Assembly (NCBI GenBank): GCA_014885115.2
Contig: WKLE02004545.1
Coordinates: forward strand, 1 to 10,488
From: Asterionellopsis glacialis
Taxonomy: Eukaryota > Bacillariophyta > Plagiogrammaphyceae > Rhaphoneidales > Asterionellopsidaceae
Reading direction: 5' to 3'
Length of the DNA: 10,488 bases
In this document: positions 8,081 to 10,488 of the stretch, piece by piece
Numbering within the stretch: the stretch's first letter is position 1
Layout of the letters: each line of letters opens with the position of its first letter
The notes under the pieces: model-generated
Databases searched by the model: none
What the model saw: the letters and a program-made list of their open reading frames with translations, nothing else
Told to the model about the DNA's origin: nothing
Position numbers and translations under genes: made by a program

Positions 8081-8329
8081 ATGTTTATCATTTATGGTCT
8101 ATTGATGAGTTTTAAAAGTAATATAGCAAATAAAATGCTCTCTTACGACGTAAGAGACAAAGGTACTGTTGCCACCTCTTTCATCGAGAAGAGAACAGGA
8201 ATCACTCTTAAAATGTGTCACTGTATTGCCAAAGGCCGTGACACAGGTGAAATCCCATTAGATGAAATCATGAAACATGCATTACGCATATCTTTTCTTG
8301 ATCAAGCTCAAGCTCCTCGAACCGCCTGA
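8081..8329 (+). CDS. Small uncharacterised ORF, possible gene or gene fragment
   Basis: 82 codons from ATG 8081 to TGA, preceded in frame by TAA at 8060-8062. The product is not recognised. It starts hydrophobic (MFIIYGLLM), then becomes mixed and protein-like: NIANKMLSYDVRDKG, SFIEKRTGITLKMCHCIAKG, GEIPLDEIMKHALRI. The part after about residue 30 uses synonymous codons in a balanced way, unlike the AT-rich frames elsewhere in the spacers. It lies 193 bp after the membrane-protein stop, and its last 22 bp overlap the 3' end of the convergent gene at 8308. Alternatives are a fragment of a larger gene, an exon of an unrecognised transcript, or chance within a 3' untranslated region. Alternative in-frame ATGs lie at 8105 and 8135. 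Confidence 0.35.
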   Translation: MFIIYGLLMSFKSNIANKMLSYDVRDKGTVATSFIEKRTGITLKMCHCIAKGRDTGEIPLDEIMKHALRISFLDQAQAPRTA

Positions 8330-9372
8330 TCTGCAGCGTCACGAATAACGGCTTGAGCGAGTGGACGAAGAAGGAAGAAAAAAGCAGCGGCAAATGACAA
8401 AGTCAGAGTAACGGGCTTTCTTCCTCCTCCCATCTTCCACAATTCCGCACCAGCTTTCGGAACCTTAGTCAGACTGTTCAGAAAAAATTTAAAAAAGCTT
8501 GACAACTTCTCAGCTTGGTATCGAAGAATAGCTCTTCTGCTACCAACCACTTTGTTCACCACCGCAGTTCCAGCCTCGACAACTGGAAAAACACCTGCCT
8601 TCTCAGCAACCATGGATGATTGCTCAGCTTGAAAAGCCTCAGGCGTTGATGTCGCGGTGGTTTCAATAATAACACCCGATTCAGTAGACTGTGGAGGTCC
8701 ATGGCGAATCGGTAAACGATGTTTTTTCAACAAGCGTTCGCTCGCAAGCTCAGCAACTCCCAACACGTACAAGGCATCCTCGTTGCCTGACTCACCTTGC
8801 ACAATTTCTGTGTCCTCATGCTCTACTAACCAGTTCCATGCAGAAAATTTTGGCTTTACTTCCTTTTTCTCGTTGTCGTGCAGTCGGTGATATCTTTTGT
8901 CGAGCCACTCCAGGTATTCGTCTACTTTCTCCTGTTTTGATTCTTGTTGTGAGGGTTCATGTCCCTGTCCTCGTGTCAAGACATTGCTCCAGAGCTGTGA
9001 AAAAACGTTAGATTGTGTTGATGCTGCTTTGTCTTTTGTTCTTGTGTTGTCCCCATTTTGTTCACTGTAGTGCAATTGCATTTGCGATGACCTGGTAGAT
9101 CTGTACGGTATCTTGCGCGATTCCGATCTTTCGCGCCGTTGTGCGTATGTTCTACTACTTCTACCGTAGACCCCCTTATACTCAGTACGTTGACAGCTTG
9201 TGGCCTGCGGGATTCCAACGGGTAAGTTACCAGCAGTCCCGAACGCGGAAACTCTCGAAACTGACAATAAAATCGAAGCCCATCCAATGGCGCTTACAGA
9301 GACAGGAACTGTTCTACGAGGCCGTCTTTGACGACTGCTATTGCCGTTGTTGTTGACTGAATTGCGTGACAT
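8308..9372 (-). CDS. Plastid-targeted protein with C-terminal membrane helix, unknown function
   Basis: 354 residues, single exon, TGA stop. The start is ATG 9372: the frame continues upstream but without another ATG. The N-terminus is a bipartite plastid presequence: polar and basic (RQRRPRR, 14-20), a hydrophobic stretch (about 21-40), then VSA|F (41-44), the diatom cleavage motif with Phe at +1, followed by a long Ser/Arg/Gln-rich transit region (about 45-130). The mature part holds EYLEWLDKRYHRLHD, FSAWNWLVEHED, and DALYVLGVAELASERLLKKH. The last 40 residues contain a hydrophobic helix (VTLTLSFAAAFFFLLRPLA, about 321-339), which could anchor it in a plastid membrane. I do not recognise the family; the tyrosine- and tryptophan-rich block may be the conserved core. 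The 3' end overlaps the convergent small ORF by 22 bp. Confidence 0.8.
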   Translation of the reverse strand: MSRNSVNNNGNSSRQRRPRRTVPVSVSAIGWASILLSVSRVSAFGTAGNLPVGIPQATSCQRTEYKGVYGRSSRTYAQRRERSESRKIPYRSTRSSQMQLHYSEQNGDNTRTKDKAASTQSNVFSQLWSNVLTRGQGHEPSQQESKQEKVDEYLEWLDKRYHRLHDNEKKEVKPKFSAWNWLVEHEDTEIVQGESGNEDALYVLGVAELASERLLKKHRLPIRHGPPQSTESGVIIETTATSTPEAFQAEQSSMVAEKAGVFPVVEAGTAVVNKVVGSRRAILRYQAEKLSSFFKFFLNSLTKVPKAGAELWKMGGGRKPVTLTLSFAAAFFFLLRPLAQAVIRDAADQAVRGA

Positions 9373-9380
9373 GTCAATTG

Positions 9381-9521
9381 TTAAAATGTTTCGTTGTATT
9401 CGTGTGTGCGCGTCTGTTGTTTTTTGTTTCTTTGCTGAGCTTCGTTTTGTTCGGCCAAGAGGAGAAAAATGATGCAAACGAGAATGGGAAGACCAGAACC
9501 CTTACAGGAATTCTCGTACAT
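9381..9521 (-). promoter_or_regulatory. Possible upstream ORF (46 codons) before the plastid-protein gene
   Basis: On the minus strand an ATG at 9521 opens a 46-codon frame that ends at 9381, only 8 bases before the main ATG at 9372. Its peptide has a hydrophobic stretch (PILVCIIFLLLA) and a polar Gln/Arg/Asn/Thr tail. If the transcript starts upstream of 9521, this uORF would be met first and could dampen translation. It is the last minus-strand ATG before the main start. Confidence 0.3.
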
Positions 9522-9628
9522 AGGGACCTGGCGCTTACGGGATCCGATTCTCCTTGGTATTGCTCTACGCTGGACCGTGTAGAAGCTGGGGACACCTGAA
9601 GGTGGAGTTTTGAAAGTCGGATCTCTTT

Positions 9629-9638
9629 TTTTTATATG
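9629..9638 (-). promoter_or_regulatory. Candidate TATA box for the plastid-protein gene
   Basis: The minus strand reads GGCATATAAAAAAAAG here, the only strong TATA-like word in the 300 bases upstream of ATG 9372. It lies about 260 bp before the start codon, so use of it would give a leader of roughly 230 bases that includes the uORF at 9521-9381. TATA words are frequent by chance in AT-rich DNA. Confidence 0.3.
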
Positions 9639-9977
9639 CCAAATGTTTTGCGAAAAATATTGTATACCAGAACACTTGTATAATTCTACTAACACAACTT
9701 TATCTACCACACCAACGTCGAAAAAGAAGAATTTCTTCTGAGAAGCATAAAGATCCGGAAGTTCTCAAAAGCAGGATTCTGATTCCTTTGGAATTGACAA
9801 CTACGTGAATCTAGTTATTTTTTTAATAGCTATTTTATTTATGGAATCCAGCAAAGTGATTGCAAAACACGTAAGCAACACAACAAGTGTCAGTGCTAGG
9901 AGCGCACGCTTCTGAAGCGCGTTGGCACTTTTTGTGTCAACTATCTGTCTGAGTTGTTGTTGTCATTGACCTTACGT

Positions 9978-10395
9978 GTACCTGGTAACATGATGTAACA
10001 CAACATACTGTACAAGGTACTCATACACTTTTCTTTTACAACCTGTACCAGGTACAGGTGTACGAGTACCTTAGTCGCACCTATATACAAGGTATAATAC
10101 CAGATAGCGCTGGTTAATCCTATCGTACCAGGTACTACCAGGTGTCATATCGTCTGTGTGTGCCTGTAGAGTCCTACAGGGCGATCGTAAGGGGCCAGAT
10201 TAAAATGTCTAGGTCCCACGCGCGCTCCCCAGAAGGATTTGAAATGTGGGTATCTACAGTACCTTTAGGTGGGACTACAAAATGATGCGTTCCAGGTAGG
10301 CCCAACCTGGCACTGGTACCAGGTACAGGCTGCCTTGCCCTTTACCTGTGGTTTATTATAAAAACGAAGGACTTACCAGGTACTGTACCAGGTAC
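9978..10395. repeat. Cluster of TACCAGGTAC near-palindromes
   Basis: The 10-mer TACCAGGTAC occurs exactly at 10046-10055, 10126-10135, 10317-10326, 10374-10383 and 10386-10395. Its reverse complement GTACCTGGTA is at 9978-9987. The copy at 10041-10059 is extended to a 9+1+9 palindrome (ACCTGTACC-A-GGTACAGGT). The copy at 10313 overlaps the perfect palindrome CTGGTACCAG (10313-10322). The pair at 10374/10386 is a direct duplication with a TG spacer. Six copies in about 420 bp is far above chance. Confidence 0.75.
10163..10180. repeat. Perfect 7-bp hairpin in the palindrome cluster
   Basis: CCTGTAG (10163-10169) and CTACAGG (10174-10180) are exact inverted repeats around the 4-base loop AGTC. 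It shares the CCTGTA word with the ACCTGTACC arm at 10041 and may be a diverged member of the same family. Confidence 0.45.
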
Positions 10396-10488
10396 GTAGG
10401 ACCCACGCGTAGACATACCAGACAGAAAAACCTACCAACCATCGTGACATCGACCGACACGCCTCTCGCTCTCTAGAGTCCTGACGTC

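Larger units (their letters stand above)
9640..10488. other. Gene-free right edge, palindrome-rich
   Basis: No coding frame of note lies here. From about 9975 the sequence is dominated by GGTAC/GTACC words and small hairpins, listed separately. It may be the intergenic region or promoter of a gene outside the window. Confidence 0.5.

Noticed and set aside
8657..9011. Plus-strand open frames inside the plastid-protein gene
   Set aside because: They are antisense shadows of the coding region, with no independent support.
8308..9477. Longer form of the plastid-targeted protein starting at 9477
   Set aside because: The codon there is TTG, not ATG. The first ATG in frame is 9372, and only that start places the signal peptide near the N-terminus.
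9896..9945. tRNA-like stretch with AGCGC then CACGC-TTCTGAA-GCGCG, resembling a D-arm and a Gln(CTG) anticodon arm
   Set aside because: The anticodon stem has an A-C mismatch, there is no GTTCGA-type T-loop, and no matching acceptor stem. At best it is a chance hairpin or a decayed tRNA-derived fragment.
1..10488. CRISPR arrays, bacterial operons, phage or viral genes
   Set aside because: There is no regularly spaced repeat, no ribosome-binding-site pattern, and the protein types and targeting signal are eukaryotic.

Overview
The window looks like nuclear DNA of a photosynthetic stramenopile, most likely a diatom. The main clue is the minus-strand protein at 8308-9372. It starts with a signal peptide ending in VSA|F, the signature of import into a four-membrane secondary plastid. 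Intronless genes, moderate GC, long AT-rich spacers, a decayed Mutator-like transposon and clustered GGTAC palindromes fit a diatom too, but do not fix the species.

Layout. (1) 1-3118, and perhaps to 3421, minus strand: a dead Mutator-like (MULE) transposase. Its catalytic D, D and E, its SWIM zinc finger and its C-terminal zinc knuckle can all still be read, but across shifted frames and through stop codons. (2) 3422-4749: no credible gene. This stretch holds a pair of inverted-repeat arms about 960 bp apart, a 62-bp direct repeat and a second, more diverged direct repeat with a 166-bp offset. It looks like remains of a non-autonomous element. (3) 4750-5045: a small inverted-repeat element (MITE-like, 296 bp) with near-identical ends and a 3-bp GTA flanking duplication. 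(4) 5277-5927, plus: a SAM-domain protein with a cysteine-rich, possibly PH-like C-terminal half. Its upstream region directly abuts the MITE. (5) 5928-7179: a 1.25-kb spacer with nothing convincing. (6) 7180-7887, plus: a multi-pass membrane protein resembling the EXPERA/emopamil-binding protein (sterol isomerase) superfamily. (7) 8081-8329, plus: a small ORF of uncertain status that overlaps, tail to tail, the next gene. (8) 8308-9372, minus: the plastid-targeted protein with a C-terminal membrane helix. (9) 9640-10488: a gene-free tail with six copies of a 10-bp near-palindrome and further small hairpins.

The left half is therefore a transposon graveyard and the right half a small cluster of single-exon host genes. 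Nothing suggests that the three host genes form one pathway; they appear to be independent neighbours. No CRISPR, rRNA, convincing tRNA or viral gene was seen. I found no clearly undescribed multi-gene system. The best leads are the MITE at the SAM-gene promoter, the 960-bp inverted-repeat structure and the GGTAC palindrome cluster.
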